Source: Streptomyces sp. Ag109_O5-1 (lineage in GTDB: Bacteria; Actinomycetota; Actinomycetes; Streptomycetales; Streptomycetaceae). Taken from it: DNA of 64,000 nucleotides. Location of the stretch: the NCBI RefSeq assembly GCF_003814875.1, contig NZ_RKQF01000001.1, positions 1,612,001 through 1,676,000 on the forward strand, in the 5' to 3' direction. Within the stretch, counting starts at the first letter, position 1. Each line of letters opens with the position of its first letter. Made by a program: the position numbers and the translations under genes. Positions 28,951 to 38,475 of the stretch are shown here, in pieces. The notes beneath the pieces are model-generated. The model saw only the letters and a program-made list of their open reading frames with translations, ran no database searches and was not told where the DNA came from.

Positions 28951-30474
28951 ATGCGTACAGGCAAGGAGTACCTGGCGGCGTTGAACGACGGCCGCAAGGT
29001 GTGGGTGGGAGACGACCTCGTCGACAACGTGGCCACGCACCCGAAGACGCGGGCATACGCCCGGAGCATCGCGGCCTTCTACGACCTTCACCACCGCCCG
29101 GAACTCCAGGACGTCATGACGTTCGTGGACGAGGACGGTGTGCGGCGGTCCATGACCTGGTTCCAGCACCGTTCCAAGGACGACCTGCGGCGCAAGAGGA
29201 ACTACCTGGAGACGGTGCAGCGCGAACTGGGCGGCGGGGCGATCCCGCGTACACCGGATGTCAACAACTACGTCCTGCTGACCTACGTCGACGACCCAGA
29301 GCCCTGGAGCAGCCAGTCCGTCGGGACCCACGGGAGGGACCTCACCGCGGGGATGCTCGACTTCTACCGGGTGATGCGCGACGGCGACCTCAACGCGCCG
29401 CCGGCCTTCGTCGACCCGCAGGCGGACCGCTCGCGCGACTCCGCGCAGGCCGAGTCCCCCGCCCTGCGGGTGGTCGGCACCTCGGACGAGGGCATCACCG
29501 TGCGGGGCGTGAAGGCGATCAGCACCGGCGCGGCCTTCGGGGACTGGATCCACATAGGGGTCTTCTATCGTCCCGGCATCGTCGCCGAACAGATCATCTA
29601 CGGGGCGGTGAAGCCGAACACCCCCGGAGTCACCATCGTCTGCCGCGAGAGCAACGTCCGCGACGGCGAGGAGGTGGAGCACCCGCTCGCCGCTCAGGGC
29701 GACGAGCTGGACAGCATCATCGTGTTCGAGGACGTGCTCATCCCCTGGAACCGCGTCTTCCACATCGGCAACCCGCAGCACGCGTCACTGTATCCGCAGC
29801 GCGTCTTCGACTGGCTGCACTACCACTCGCTGGTGCGTGCGATGGTCAAGGCCGAGCTGATGCTCGGCCTGGCCCTGCTGATCACGGAGCACATCGGCAC
29901 CTACCAGTTGCCGCCGGTCCAGGCCCGGATCGCACGCTTCGCGGGCTTCCACCAGTCGCTGAAGGCGCATGTGGTCGGTTCGGAGGACCAGGGGTTCTTC
30001 ACGCCCGGCGGCATCTTCAAGCCGAACGTCCTGATGTTCGACTTCGGGCGGGCGTACTACATCGAGCACATCGGTGAGATGGTGCACGAGCTCATCGACC
30101 TGGCCGGCCGGGCCGCGCTCATCTACCCCACCGAGGGGCAGTGGCAGCAACCCGAACTGCGGCCGTGGCTCGAGGCGCTGCAGACCGGACCGGTCGGCAG
30201 GCCGCACGACCGGCTGAAGATCAGCCGGGTGATCCGCGACATGTTCCTGTCCGACTGGGGCGACCGCATCAGCGTCTTCGAGAACTTCAACGGCACCCCC
30301 CTGCTGGCGATCCGCACCCTCACGATGAAGCGCGCCGAGATGTCCCCGAACGGCGCCATGGCCGACCTCGCGCGCAAGGTCTGCGGTATCGAGAGCGTGA
30401 GCGAGGAGGAGTCCGCTTACCAGGCCCAGGCGAACTACGCCCGACGCCAGGACGCCTCACGCCAGGACGCCTAG
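28951..30474 (+). CDS. FADH2-dependent phenol-type monooxygenase (HpaB family)
   Basis: This 507-aa protein is of the 4-hydroxyphenylacetate 3-hydroxylase large-component family, which hydroxylates phenolic rings using FADH2 supplied by a separate reductase. Family blocks include the N-terminal RTGKEYLAALNDGRKVWVGD, FVDPQADRS, the flavin-site region ISTGAAFGDWIHIG, and FNGTPLLAIRTL. ATG 28951 follows GGAGAGGAG. The surrounding genes encode flavin reductase, hydroxyquinol-type dioxygenase and maleylacetate reductase, so the product is probably hydroxyquinol. Resorcinol, 4-nitrophenol and chlorophenol hydroxylases belong to this family; the substrate cannot be read from sequence. It stands alone on the plus strand between two LuxR genes. 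Confidence 0.88.
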   Translation: MRTGKEYLAALNDGRKVWVGDDLVDNVATHPKTRAYARSIAAFYDLHHRPELQDVMTFVDEDGVRRSMTWFQHRSKDDLRRKRNYLETVQRELGGGAIPRTPDVNNYVLLTYVDDPEPWSSQSVGTHGRDLTAGMLDFYRVMRDGDLNAPPAFVDPQADRSRDSAQAESPALRVVGTSDEGITVRGVKAISTGAAFGDWIHIGVFYRPGIVAEQIIYGAVKPNTPGVTIVCRESNVRDGEEVEHPLAAQGDELDSIIVFEDVLIPWNRVFHIGNPQHASLYPQRVFDWLHYHSLVRAMVKAELMLGLALLITEHIGTYQLPPVQARIARFAGFHQSLKAHVVGSEDQGFFTPGGIFKPNVLMFDFGRAYYIEHIGEMVHELIDLAGRAALIYPTEGQWQQPELRPWLEALQTGPVGRPHDRLKISRVIRDMFLSDWGDRISVFENFNGTPLLAIRTLTMKRAEMSPNGAMADLARKVCGIESVSEEESAYQAQANYARRQDASRQDA

Positions 30475-30499
30475 GAGCAGGGCGTCCAGGAGCAGGACA

Positions 30500-30540
30500 C
30501 CAGGGCCCGTGTCACAGCACACCGCACTGCCGGGCCCTGG
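30500..30540. terminator. Hairpin between convergent monooxygenase and LuxR genes
   Basis: CCAGGGCCCG (30500-30509) pairs with CGGGCCCTGG (30531-30540) over a 21-nt loop. It spans the tail-to-tail gap and the last LuxR codons and could serve both strands. Confidence 0.5.
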
Positions 30541-32731
30541 CGACCGCCTCCCCTCTGTCGTGTGCGTCGAGCTTGCGGAAGATGGCGCGTACCTGTGTCT
30601 TGACGGTGTTGTGGGACACATAGAGTTCGGAGGCGATCTCACGCAGCGTCAGTGTGCCGCAGAGCGCACGCAGCACTCGGCGCTCGCCGAGCGACAGGTC
30701 CTGGGGGCGGGGGGCGGCCGGGAGCACCACAGTCTCCTCGCCGGACCGGCCGAGCAGGTCCGTCAGTATTCCGGGCGACTCGCACCTGGCCGCCGCTCGT
30801 TGGGCGGCCTCCCGGGACTTTCGGGCCGCGTCGGTGTCGCCCCGTGCGCTCTCCAGCTGTGACCGCGTGAAGTGCCACAACGCACGCATGTGGGGTTCGC
30901 TCTCCGTCCGGGGCGAGCCCGCCAGCACCGCTTCCGCGTCGGCCAGTACGCGTTCCGCCTCGTTTACGAGTCCTTCTTCGAGGAGGAGCCCGGCCCGGCC
31001 GATGTTCGCGGGAACAGAGACGAAGTGCCGGTCCAGGCCGAGCGTCGCGACCTCGTCGAGTGCCTCGTCGCTCATGATGCGTGCTGACTCGTGCCGTCCG
31101 GCCAGGAGCGCGCACACGGTTCGCAGACCCAGCGCACGGACGAGTGCCAGACCGTGCCCGGCGGCATACGCGTCGCGGGTCGCCTCGCCCAGCAGCGCCT
31201 CCGCCTCCTCGTACCTGCGGGTCCACAGGAGAGCGGCGCCACGGGCCGTACCGGCCAGCGCCCGCCAGGCAGTCAGCGGAAGGGTGCCGCCGACGGCGGA
31301 CTCGCCGAGACGGTCGGCCGTCAGGACCTCCCCCAGCAGACAGCACGCCACCGCCTGAGCGACGGCTGCCGCATCGGACACCGTGCTGCCCTCGCCGACG
31401 GTCTGCCGCCCCGTCTGCCTCAGCCGGGCCACATCCAGCCAGCGCCGGGCCGTTTCCGGGGCGCCCGCCGAGAGCGCCGCCATCGCCGCCACGACGCACA
31501 ATCTGGCGTCGCCGGCCACCGTGCGGGACGGCAGCAGGTCCAGCCACTGCGAGACCTGCTCGCCGCGGCCCGCCGAGAGTGCCTTCTCCCAGCCTTCCAG
31601 GACGGTCGCGACGGCCGCGGACTCGTCGCCGCCCAGCATCCAGTGTCGTACGGCCGCGGTCGTGTGCCCCTGGCGGGCGTACCACTGGGCCGCGGACCGG
31701 TGCAGGGAGTCGACGATGTGCGAGGCTTCGGCCTCGAGGACGTCGGACAGCAGCGACAACAGTGCCCGGTGATGCCGGTATGTCGACGGCTCGGCGGCGA
31801 GGGGCACGAGGAGTTGTACGGTCCGTGCGAGCTCGCGCAGCAGAACGCCCGCCCGGTCTCCGGCGAGGGCCTGACACGGCCCGACGCTCAATTCGTCGAG
31901 CACGCTGGTGCACAGCAGGAACCTGCGCTGTTCGGTGGTGAGCTGATGGAGGACCTCGGTGGCCAGGTACTCGGTGACCGCTTGCCTGCCGCGGGCCAGG
32001 TACCGCTCGGTGTCGGCCTCGTTCGCCGAACGCGCCAGGGTGCGCCCCATGAGGCACAGCCCCGCTGCCCATCCCTCGGTGGCCTCGTACAGAGCGGCCG
32101 AGGTCTCTTGGGTCGGAGCGGATCCGAGCAGTCCGGTGAGCACTGCCCTGGCCTCCTCGGGGGTGAAGGCCAGGTCGCGCTGGTCGAGTTCGGTGATCAG
32201 GCCCCGGGCGCGCAGCGTCGGAAGGGGGCTTCCGGGGATGTGCCGTGTCGTCAGCACGATGCGGAAGCCGTGGGGAAGTCTGGTCAGGAAGTCCGCCAGG
32301 GTACGCATCGCGTCGGCGTCCGTGATGGATTCCAGTCCGTCGAGGATCAGTGTGAGCGGTCCCGCCGCGCCCAGCCCGGTCACCAGATTCGGCAGGATCT
32401 CCTCAAGCCATCCGTCGCCCCTCCACTCGCCGTCGTCGAGGTGAGCGGGCAGATCGGGTCGTGCGTGGCGCAAGGCCCCCAGGATGCCCGCCCAGAGCCG
32501 GTCGGGGGCGTTGTCATGGGCGTCCAGGCTGAGCCAGGCGCACCGGCCGCGAGCCGCAGGGCTCTGCGACCACTCGGTCAGCAGTACGGTCTTTCCGGCA
32601 CCGGCCGGCGCGGAGACGACCACCACGGGCTCGGTCGCCACGTCCAGCCGGCGCAGCAGACGCGGGCGGGGCAGGAGATGCGGGGGCTGGGCCGGAGGGC
32701 GGAGCTTGAAGGCTGGCACGGAGCTGGTCAT
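30512..32731 (-). CDS. MalT-like ATP-binding LuxR-family regulator
   Basis: This 739-aa signal-transduction ATPase has an early P-loop (APAGAGKTVLL, about residue 40), a Walker-B-like LTLILDGLESI, a TPR-like middle, and a C-terminal LuxR helix-turn-helix (LSLGERRVLRALCGTL... VSHNTVKTQVRAIFRKL). ATG 32731 has GGAAAG about 6 nt upstream. It lies between the monooxygenase gene (convergent) and the dioxygenase operon on the same strand, separated from the latter by a strong terminator, so it is transcribed on its own. It is probably a second activator of the aromatic pathway; having two large LuxR proteins around one pathway is notable. Confidence 0.9.
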   Translation of the reverse strand: MTSSVPAFKLRPPAQPPHLLPRPRLLRRLDVATEPVVVVSAPAGAGKTVLLTEWSQSPAARGRCAWLSLDAHDNAPDRLWAGILGALRHARPDLPAHLDDGEWRGDGWLEEILPNLVTGLGAAGPLTLILDGLESITDADAMRTLADFLTRLPHGFRIVLTTRHIPGSPLPTLRARGLITELDQRDLAFTPEEARAVLTGLLGSAPTQETSAALYEATEGWAAGLCLMGRTLARSANEADTERYLARGRQAVTEYLATEVLHQLTTEQRRFLLCTSVLDELSVGPCQALAGDRAGVLLRELARTVQLLVPLAAEPSTYRHHRALLSLLSDVLEAEASHIVDSLHRSAAQWYARQGHTTAAVRHWMLGGDESAAVATVLEGWEKALSAGRGEQVSQWLDLLPSRTVAGDARLCVVAAMAALSAGAPETARRWLDVARLRQTGRQTVGEGSTVSDAAAVAQAVACCLLGEVLTADRLGESAVGGTLPLTAWRALAGTARGAALLWTRRYEEAEALLGEATRDAYAAGHGLALVRALGLRTVCALLAGRHESARIMSDEALDEVATLGLDRHFVSVPANIGRAGLLLEEGLVNEAERVLADAEAVLAGSPRTESEPHMRALWHFTRSQLESARGDTDAARKSREAAQRAAARCESPGILTDLLGRSGEETVVLPAAPRPQDLSLGERRVLRALCGTLTLREIASELYVSHNTVKTQVRAIFRKLDAHDRGEAVARARQCGVL

Positions 32732-32765
32732 GGCACTTTCCGTGGGGTGGTCGGGACGAGCGGAG

Positions 32766-32810
32766 CCCCCGACGGCCGTGGCTCGCCTCGCGCGAGCCGG
32801 CCGTCGGGGG
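32766..32810 (-). terminator. Strong terminator of the dioxygenase operon
   Basis: CCCCCGACGGCC pairs with GGCCGTCGGGGG and, after a 2-nt bulge, GGCTCGC pairs with GCGAGCC. It lies 55 bp beyond the flavin reductase stop on the minus strand and upstream of the LuxR start. Confidence 0.7.
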
Positions 32811-32865
32811 TTGGTGGCGGGCCGGTCACAGGGCCCGCAGCGCTCCCTTCGGAGGGTTGCCGGGG

Positions 32866-33354
32866 CTAGAGCGCAGCCCTGAGCGTGCCGAAGCCGCCGG
32901 CGAAGTGGAGCAGCGGCCGGCTGTCCGCCTGGTGTGAGCAATAGCGGACGTCACCCACGAAGATGGTGTGATCACCGCCGGGAAGCGCCTCGGCCACATC
33001 GCACACGACGGCCGCGATGGCGTCCTTGAGGACCGGCACGCCGTGGTCGTCGACGGTCTCGACGCCCGAGAACTTGTCGGGTTGGGAGACGGCGAAGTTC
33101 CGCGCCAGTGGCTCGCTGTCCTCGCCGAGCACATTGACCGCGAAGCGGCCGTGCTCGGCGATCGCGGTCCGCGTGTACAGGTGGTTGCCGATGCATACGA
33201 GCAGCTGAACCGGGTCCAGGGAGAGGGCGGACACGGCGCTCGCGGTCATGCCGATGCGCGTGCTTCCGGAGCGTGTGGTGATCACGCTCACCCCCGTGGC
33301 AAGCCGGCTCATCGTGGCTCGGAAATCGACCGCCCTGTCGAGGATTTCAGTCAT
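32866..33354 (-). CDS. NAD(P)H:flavin oxidoreductase, monooxygenase partner (HpaC family)
   Basis: This 162-aa flavin-reductase-like protein carries the family signatures RLATGVSVITTRSG, GMTASAVSALSLDPVQLLVCI (in pieces), FAVNVLGEDSEPLA and the C-terminal GDHTIFVGDV. It supplies reduced flavin to the HpaB-type oxygenase; the two are encoded on opposite strands about 2.4 kb apart. ATG 33354 has GGAGG 6 nt upstream. It is the last gene of a minus-strand operon after maleylacetate reductase and the dioxygenase. Confidence 0.9.
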   Translation of the reverse strand: MTEILDRAVDFRATMSRLATGVSVITTRSGSTRIGMTASAVSALSLDPVQLLVCIGNHLYTRTAIAEHGRFAVNVLGEDSEPLARNFAVSQPDKFSGVETVDDHGVPVLKDAIAAVVCDVAEALPGGDHTIFVGDVRYCSHQADSRPLLHFAGGFGTLRAAL

Positions 33355-33408
33355 CGGGACCTCCGTGAGAGTCGGGAAGGGTGTCGGTCTGCCGGGTGCG
33401 GTCTGCGA

Positions 33409-33432
33409 CTGCGGCTGCGGCTGCGGCTGCGG
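33409..33432. repeat. Hexanucleotide repeat (CTGCGG)x4
   Basis: Four exact tandem CTGCGG units lie in the 86-bp gap between the dioxygenase stop and the flavin reductase start. Slippage here could change the spacing within the operon. Confidence 0.85.
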
Positions 33433-33440
33433 CGAGGAGT

Positions 33441-34310
33441 TCAGGCCGTGGCAAGCGGTTCGAGGACGAAGGTGTGGCGCAGCAGGGTGTACGGCACATC
33501 GGTCAGGCCCCGGCAGGGACCGTCTTCGGGCGCGTACGTGTCGTAGGCCTCCAGCAGCGACTCCTTGACCCCGAAAACCGGATCCGTGTCCAGGTACGCG
33601 TCGTCGGAGGGGAAGAGCATGGTGGTCACCCGCTGGTATCCCGGGGCCTCGATCAGCAGGTGCACATGGGCGGGGCGCATGAGCGACCTGCCGGTCGCGC
33701 TCATGAGTTCGCCGACCGGGCCGTCACCGGGGATCGGGTAACTGGACGGGCGGATGGAGCGGAAGCCGAAGTGTCCCGTCTCGTCGGTTCGGAACAGCGC
33801 GCGCATGGCCGGGTCGACCTGCCCGGGCACCTCCATGTCGTAGTGGCCGTCCGCATCGCTGTGCCAGACGTCCACCGCGGCGCCGGCCACCGCCACTCCC
33901 TCTCCGTTCACGACCCGTCCCTCGAAGAACAGCGGTGTGCCGGGCAGGCCTTCGGAGATGTCGGCGCCGTCGGTGTGCTGCGGCCTGTCCTCCCTGAAGT
34001 AGGGGCCCAGGACACTGTTCTGGGTGGCTTCGGCGGGGCGCTGATTGCCCAGGGCGTCGACCAGCATGGTGACGCCCAGCACGTCGGACAGCAGGATGAA
34101 TTCCTGGCGCGTCGGCGTGCACATCTGCCCGGTGCGCGTCAGGAAGTCCACTCCCTGGGCCCACTCCTCCTCCGTCGGTTCGACCTCGCGGACGAAGGCG
34201 TGGAGGTGTCGCACCAGAGATTCCAGGATCTCCGCGAGCCGGGGGTTCTTGGTGTCCCGCATGGTCGAGATCACGGCTCCGGTGATGGTGTCGCTGGTCA
34301 GATCACGCAT
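33441..34310 (-). CDS. Intradiol ring-cleavage dioxygenase, probable hydroxyquinol 1,2-dioxygenase
   Basis: This 289-aa Fe(III) dioxygenase cleaves the ring between two hydroxyls. The N-terminal helical domain is followed by the β core with all four iron ligands in place: Tyr157 (DGHYDME), Tyr191 (SSYPIPGDG), and His215 and His217 (RPAHVHLLI). Length and the neighbouring maleylacetate reductase favour hydroxyquinol (1,2,4-trihydroxybenzene) over catechol as substrate, giving maleylacetate. Its start overlaps the end of the reductase gene by 8 bp, so the two are translationally coupled. Confidence 0.9.
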   Translation of the reverse strand: MRDLTSDTITGAVISTMRDTKNPRLAEILESLVRHLHAFVREVEPTEEEWAQGVDFLTRTGQMCTPTRQEFILLSDVLGVTMLVDALGNQRPAEATQNSVLGPYFREDRPQHTDGADISEGLPGTPLFFEGRVVNGEGVAVAGAAVDVWHSDADGHYDMEVPGQVDPAMRALFRTDETGHFGFRSIRPSSYPIPGDGPVGELMSATGRSLMRPAHVHLLIEAPGYQRVTTMLFPSDDAYLDTDPVFGVKESLLEAYDTYAPEDGPCRGLTDVPYTLLRHTFVLEPLATA

Positions 34311-35436
34311 GGCGGGCTCCTGTGGTGAATGAGTGTTCGGTGACGGAGTCGGTCCGGGAGTGCGGGCGGTCCGGTGACGTCCACGGCGTCTCGCCGGCCC
34401 AGGCCCGGGTCAGGAAGGCGCGGACGGCGCTCCGGTCCACGGGACGCGGATTCCAGTAGCCGTCCCGCACGACGAGTTCGGCCGCCTGGTCGATCCCCGA
34501 TTCGGGCATGCCGAGGTCCCGCAGCGCCCTGGGCGCGCCGAGGCGCCCGGTGAGGTCGTACAGGGCGTTCGCGGGGTCGTCCCCCGGCAGTGCCTGTGCA
34601 ATGCGTGCCATGGCCTCACCGGCTGCCGGGGCGTTGTAGGCGATGACGTGCGGCAGGACGGCTGCGTGGGTTTCGGCGTGCGGGAGCCCGAATGTGCCGC
34701 CCAGCACATGGCACACCTTGTGATGCAGGGCCATGCCCACCGTGCCCAGACACGTGCCCGCCAGCCACGCGCCGTACAACGCGTCGGCCCGTGCCTCCGT
34801 GTCGTCCGGATGCCGCGCGACGAGGGGAAGGGACCGGGCGAGGGCGTCGATCGCTTCACCCGCCATCAGAAAGGCGACCGGGTCCCGGTCCTGTGCGTAG
34901 AGCGCCTCCACGGCGTGTGCCATGGCGTTGATGCCGCTGACCACCGATGTCGCTGCCGGCAGGGTGAGCGTCAGGTCGACGTCGTACACCACCGTCCTGA
35001 GTAGCACTTCCGGTAGCCGCCGGGTCGTCTTCCTGCGGCCTTCGGTCTCTCCGAGGATCGGCGTCATCTCCGAGCCGGCGTACGTGGTGGGCAGTGCCAG
35101 CTGAGGAAGGCCGGTCCGGACGGTGATCGCCTTGCCCAGGCCGATGGTCGAGCCGCCGCCGATCGCGAGCACCGCGTCGGCTCCCACGGACCGGGCGTAC
35201 GCGACCGCCTTCTCAGTGACCTCGACGGGGGTGTGCGGGGCCGCCTCGGCGAAGGTTCCCGCAGCTGCCGCACCCAGCAGTTCGCCGGTCTGTGCGGCCT
35301 GGTCCGCCTGGTCGGGTGTGCACAGGATGAGTACCCGGCGGCATCCGAGAGCATCGGCCTCTTCGGGAATCCGGCTGCGTGTACCGCTGCCGAAGACCAC
35401 CTTGGTGACCTGTCCCCGGTGCACGAATTTCTTCAT
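34303..35436 (-). CDS. Maleylacetate reductase (iron-type alcohol dehydrogenase family)
   Basis: This 377-aa enzyme reduces maleylacetate to 3-oxoadipate with NAD(P)H. It has the nucleotide loop AIGGGSTIGLGKAI and TTYAGSEMTPI typical of maleylacetate reductases, and a His-rich segment (ALHHKVCHVLGG, LPHAETHAAVLPHV). ATG 35436 follows GAGGAAA. It is the first gene of the minus-strand operon reductase-dioxygenase-flavin reductase and is divergent from the CoA-transferase/thiolase operon, which uses its product. Confidence 0.92.
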   Translation of the reverse strand: MKKFVHRGQVTKVVFGSGTRSRIPEEADALGCRRVLILCTPDQADQAAQTGELLGAAAAGTFAEAAPHTPVEVTEKAVAYARSVGADAVLAIGGGSTIGLGKAITVRTGLPQLALPTTYAGSEMTPILGETEGRRKTTRRLPEVLLRTVVYDVDLTLTLPAATSVVSGINAMAHAVEALYAQDRDPVAFLMAGEAIDALARSLPLVARHPDDTEARADALYGAWLAGTCLGTVGMALHHKVCHVLGGTFGLPHAETHAAVLPHVIAYNAPAAGEAMARIAQALPGDDPANALYDLTGRLGAPRALRDLGMPESGIDQAAELVVRDGYWNPRPVDRSAVRAFLTRAWAGETPWTSPDRPHSRTDSVTEHSFTTGARHA

Positions 35437-35699
35437 GATGATTTCCTCGGTCCTGCGGCTCCTTTGATGAGGGAAGGAAGCCTCACAGGGACGAGGTGCG
35501 TCAACGGAATCCGTGGGTGATGACGTGGACCGGCGCCGGAATACCCAGTTCACGCGACACGCACCCCCGCAGCTGCCGGAGGGCCGTCTCCGATATCACC
35601 CATCTGCGGGATGCCCGTGCAGGACGGGGCGTTGGACCGTGGACGCATCCGGGCGAATTCTTGTTCATTGCCTTACGGAAACGGCATTCGATGGGGCCG

Positions 35700-35735
35700 C
35701 ATTCAGGTCCACATTCGGGTCCATATTTGGGTCCG
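35700..35735. repeat. Three 12-bp tandem repeats upstream of the CoA-transferase operon
   Basis: CATTCAGGTCCA, CATTCGGGTCCA and TATTTGGGTCCG follow one another without gaps. They end 26 bp before the pcaI start, in the 325-bp divergent promoter region. They could be binding sites for an activator placed at near-helical period. Confidence 0.65.
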
Positions 35736-35761
35736 CATTTACGAAACGCGGGGCAATAAAG

Positions 35762-36544
35762 ATGGACAAAGTGGTCACCACGGCCTTGGGGGGGGTGTCG
35801 GACGTGCCCGACGGCGCGTCACTGGCGGTGGGCGGATTCGGGTTGAGCGGTGTGCCGAACGTATTGATCCAGGCGCTGTTCGACCGGGGGGTGTCGGGGC
35901 TTTCGGTCGTCTCCAACAACTGCGGTGCGATGGAGTCGGGTCTGGCGATGTTGCTGGCAGCGGGCCGGATCGGGCGGGTGACGGGCTCGTACGTCGGGGC
36001 GAACAAGGAGTTCGCGCGGCAGTATCTGGCCGGGGAACTGGAGGTGGAGCTGATCCCGCAGGGCACGCTGGCCGAGCGGATGCGGGCCGGCGGTGCGGGG
36101 ATTCCCGCCTTCTACACCCCGGCCGGGGTGGGCACGCAGGTGGCCGACGGCGGGCTGCCGTGGCGGTACGACGGCTCGGGCGGGGTGGCGTTGGCCTCGC
36201 CGCCCAAGGAGGTACGGACCTTCGGCGGCGTCGCGTATGTGCTGGAGCACGGGATCCGTACCGGCTTCGTGCTGGTCAGGGCCGCCAAGGGCGACCGGCA
36301 CGGGAACCTGGTGTTCTCCAGGTCGGCCCGCAACTTCAACCCGTTGGCCGCGATGGCGGGACGGGTGACGGTCGCCGAGGTGGAGGAGCTGGTGGAGCCG
36401 GGCGCGCTCGATCCGGACGCGGTGCACGTGCCCGGGATCTTCGTGCAGCGGGTGGTGGCGCTCACCCCGGAGCAGGTTGCGGACAAGAAGGTCGAGCGGC
36501 GCACGGTGTCCGTGCCTGCCAAACGAGGGTCGGTGAGGGCCTGA
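35762..36544 (+). CDS. pcaI: 3-Oxoadipate CoA-transferase subunit A
   Basis: This 260-aa α subunit moves CoA from succinyl-CoA to 3-oxoadipate. It has the CoA-transferase-A fingerprint [14 protein letters not shown] near the N-terminus, VSNNCG, and a glycine-rich [15 protein letters not shown]. The start overlaps the β-subunit gene's side as TGATG (stop TGA 36542-36544, next ATG 36544). ATG 35762 follows GCGGGG at 8 nt. The succinyl- rather than acetoacetyl-type substrate is inferred from the ring-cleavage neighbours. Confidence 0.9.
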   Translation: MDKVVTTALGGVSDVPDGASLAVGGFGLSGVPNVLIQALFDRGVSGLSVVSNNCGAMESGLAMLLAAGRIGRVTGSYVGANKEFARQYLAGELEVELIPQGTLAERMRAGGAGIPAFYTPAGVGTQVADGGLPWRYDGSGGVALASPPKEVRTFGGVAYVLEHGIRTGFVLVRAAKGDRHGNLVFSRSARNFNPLAAMAGRVTVAEVEELVEPGALDPDAVHVPGIFVQRVVALTPEQVADKKVERRTVSVPAKRGSVRA

Positions 36545-37188
36545 TGGCCTGGAGTCGTGAGGAGATGGCCGGCCGGGCCGCACGGGAGTTGAGGGACGGC
36601 ACTTATGTCAATCTCGGCATCGGGCTGCCCACGCTGATCCCGAACCACCTTCCGGAGGGGGTGGAGGTGGTGCTGGAGTCGGAGAACGGGATCCTGGGCA
36701 CCGGCCCGTATCCCGCCGAGGACCAGGTCGACCCCGACCTGATCAACGCGGGCAAGGAGACCGTGACGGTGCTGCCCGGCGCCTCCTTCTTCGACTCGGC
36801 GCTTTCCTTCTCGATGATCCGCGGCGGCCACATCGACGTCGCCGTGCTGGGTGCGATGCAGGTGTCCCAGCAGGGCGACCTGGCGAACTGGGCGATCCCC
36901 GGGAAGATGGTCACGGGGATCGGCGGGGCGATGGACCTGGTGCACGGCGCCCGCACGGTCATCGTCGTCATGACGCACACCGCCAGGGACGGCTCGGCCA
37001 AGATCCTCGCCGAGTGCACGCTGCCGCTGACCGGAAGGCGCTGCGTGCACCGGATCATCACCGACCTCGGCGTCCTCGACATCACCGACGAGGGCCTGGT
37101 GCTGGCCGAGTGCACACCCGGCGTCGGCGTCGAGGAGATCATCGCCAGGACCGGCGCCGAACTGAGTGTCGCGGAGGGCCTGAAGTGA
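36544..37188 (+). CDS. pcaJ: 3-Oxoadipate CoA-transferase subunit B
   Basis: This 214-aa β subunit holds the catalytic glutamate in the S-E-N-G motif (LESENGILG, Glu47), which forms the CoA thioester. Other family marks are [14 protein letters not shown] and [14 protein letters not shown]. It overlaps pcaI by one base and pcaF by four (GTGA), so the three genes form one translationally coupled operon. The enzyme acts as a heterodimer or heterotetramer with the preceding subunit. Confidence 0.92.
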   Translation: MAWSREEMAGRAARELRDGTYVNLGIGLPTLIPNHLPEGVEVVLESENGILGTGPYPAEDQVDPDLINAGKETVTVLPGASFFDSALSFSMIRGGHIDVAVLGAMQVSQQGDLANWAIPGKMVTGIGGAMDLVHGARTVIVVMTHTARDGSAKILAECTLPLTGRRCVHRIITDLGVLDITDEGLVLAECTPGVGVEEIIARTGAELSVAEGLK

Positions 37189-38387
37189 GGAACGTGTACA
37201 TCGTCGACGCCGTGCGCACCCCGATCGGACGTCACAACGGCGGCCTGGCCTCGGTACGCCCCGACGACCTGGCCGCCCGCACCATCCGCGAACTCCTCAT
37301 CCGCAGCCCCCGGTTGGATCCGGTGCGCATCGCGGACGTGTACTTCGGAAACGCCAACGGCGCCGGAGAGGAGAACCGCAACGTCGGCCGCATGGCAGCG
37401 CTGCTGGCCGGTCTGCCCACCAGCGTCCCGGGCGTGACGGTCAACCGGCTGTGCGGCTCCGGGATGCAGGCCGCGGTCCAGGCCGCCCGGGCCATCGCCG
37501 CCGGCGACGCCTCCGTCGCCGTCGCCGGCGGTGTCGAGTCGATGACCTGTGCTCCGTACGTGCTGCCCAAGAGCGACCGGCCCTTCCCGGCTGGTCACGC
37601 CGAGCTGTACTCCACGACCCTGGGCTGGCGCCTGGTCAACCCGCGGATGGAACCACGGTGGACGATCCCCCTGGGCGAGTCGGCAGAACGAATCGCCCAC
37701 AAACACAGGATCGGCCGGGAGCGGCAGGACGAGTTCGCCCTCTCCTCCCATCAAAAGGCCGCGCGGGCGCAGTCGCAGGGCCTGTTCGACGCCGAACTGG
37801 CTCCCGTGCCGGTCCCCCGGCGTACGGGCGAGCCCCAGCTGTTCGCCACCGACGAGTCCGTCCGCCCGGACGCCTCCCTGGACGCGATGGCCGGGCTCAG
37901 GCCCGCCTTCCGCACGGAGAACGGCACTGTGACCGCGGGCAACGCCTCCCCGCTCAGCGACGGCGCCGCCGCCCTGCTCCTGGCCGACGAGGACGGTCTG
38001 AAGGCCATCGGCCGCGAACCGCTGGCGCACGTCCGCGCCACCGCGGTGTCCGCCATCGATCCGGACTACTTCGGCCTCGCCCCCGTCGAGGCCGTCGACC
38101 GGGCCCTGGCCAAGGCCGGCCGGACCTTCGCCGATCTCGGCGTGCTGGAACTGAACGAGGCCTTCGCCGCGCAGGTTCTGGGGTGTGTGGCCGAATGGCC
38201 CGAGCTCGATCCGGCGATCCTCAATCCGCAGGGCGGCGCCATCGCCCTCGGACACCCCCTCGGCGCCTCCGGTGCCCGCCTCGCAGGTACCGTCGCCCAC
38301 CAACTCGCCCGCCGCGGCTCCGGCACCGGCATCGCAACCCTCTGCATCGGCGTCGGCCAAGGCCTCGCCCTTGTCCTCGAACGCTGA
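37185..38387 (+). CDS. pcaF: 3-Oxoadipyl-CoA thiolase
   Basis: This 400-aa thiolase splits 3-oxoadipyl-CoA into succinyl-CoA and acetyl-CoA. The acylation cysteine is Cys90 ([11 protein letters not shown]); the C-terminal His lies in [12 protein letters not shown] and the second Cys in [10 protein letters not shown] longer frame from 37014 runs over pcaJ; GTG 37185 with a four-base overlap is the right start and gives [12 protein letters not shown] at the N-terminus. It completes the lower 3-oxoadipate pathway. Confidence 0.93.
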   Translation: MRNVYIVDAVRTPIGRHNGGLASVRPDDLAARTIRELLIRSPRLDPVRIADVYFGNANGAGEENRNVGRMAALLAGLPTSVPGVTVNRLCGSGMQAAVQAARAIAAGDASVAVAGGVESMTCAPYVLPKSDRPFPAGHAELYSTTLGWRLVNPRMEPRWTIPLGESAERIAHKHRIGRERQDEFALSSHQKAARAQSQGLFDAELAPVPVPRRTGEPQLFATDESVRPDASLDAMAGLRPAFRTENGTVTAGNASPLSDGAAALLLADEDGLKAIGREPLAHVRATAVSAIDPDYFGLAPVEAVDRALAKAGRTFADLGVLELNEAFAAQVLGCVAEWPELDPAILNPQGGAIALGHPLGASGARLAGTVAHQLARRGSGTGIATLCIGVGQGLALVLER

Positions 38388-38475
38388 CACCGGCACACCC
38401 GCAGCGCCACCGATCCCGGCTGCGACTGCCCTGCCCGGACGACACGCCTTGACAGTACGCAGGGATGCGCCCAGG

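Noticed and set aside
35700..35735. CRISPR-like array
   Set aside because: Units are 12 bp, contiguous and lack spacers; no cas genes are present.
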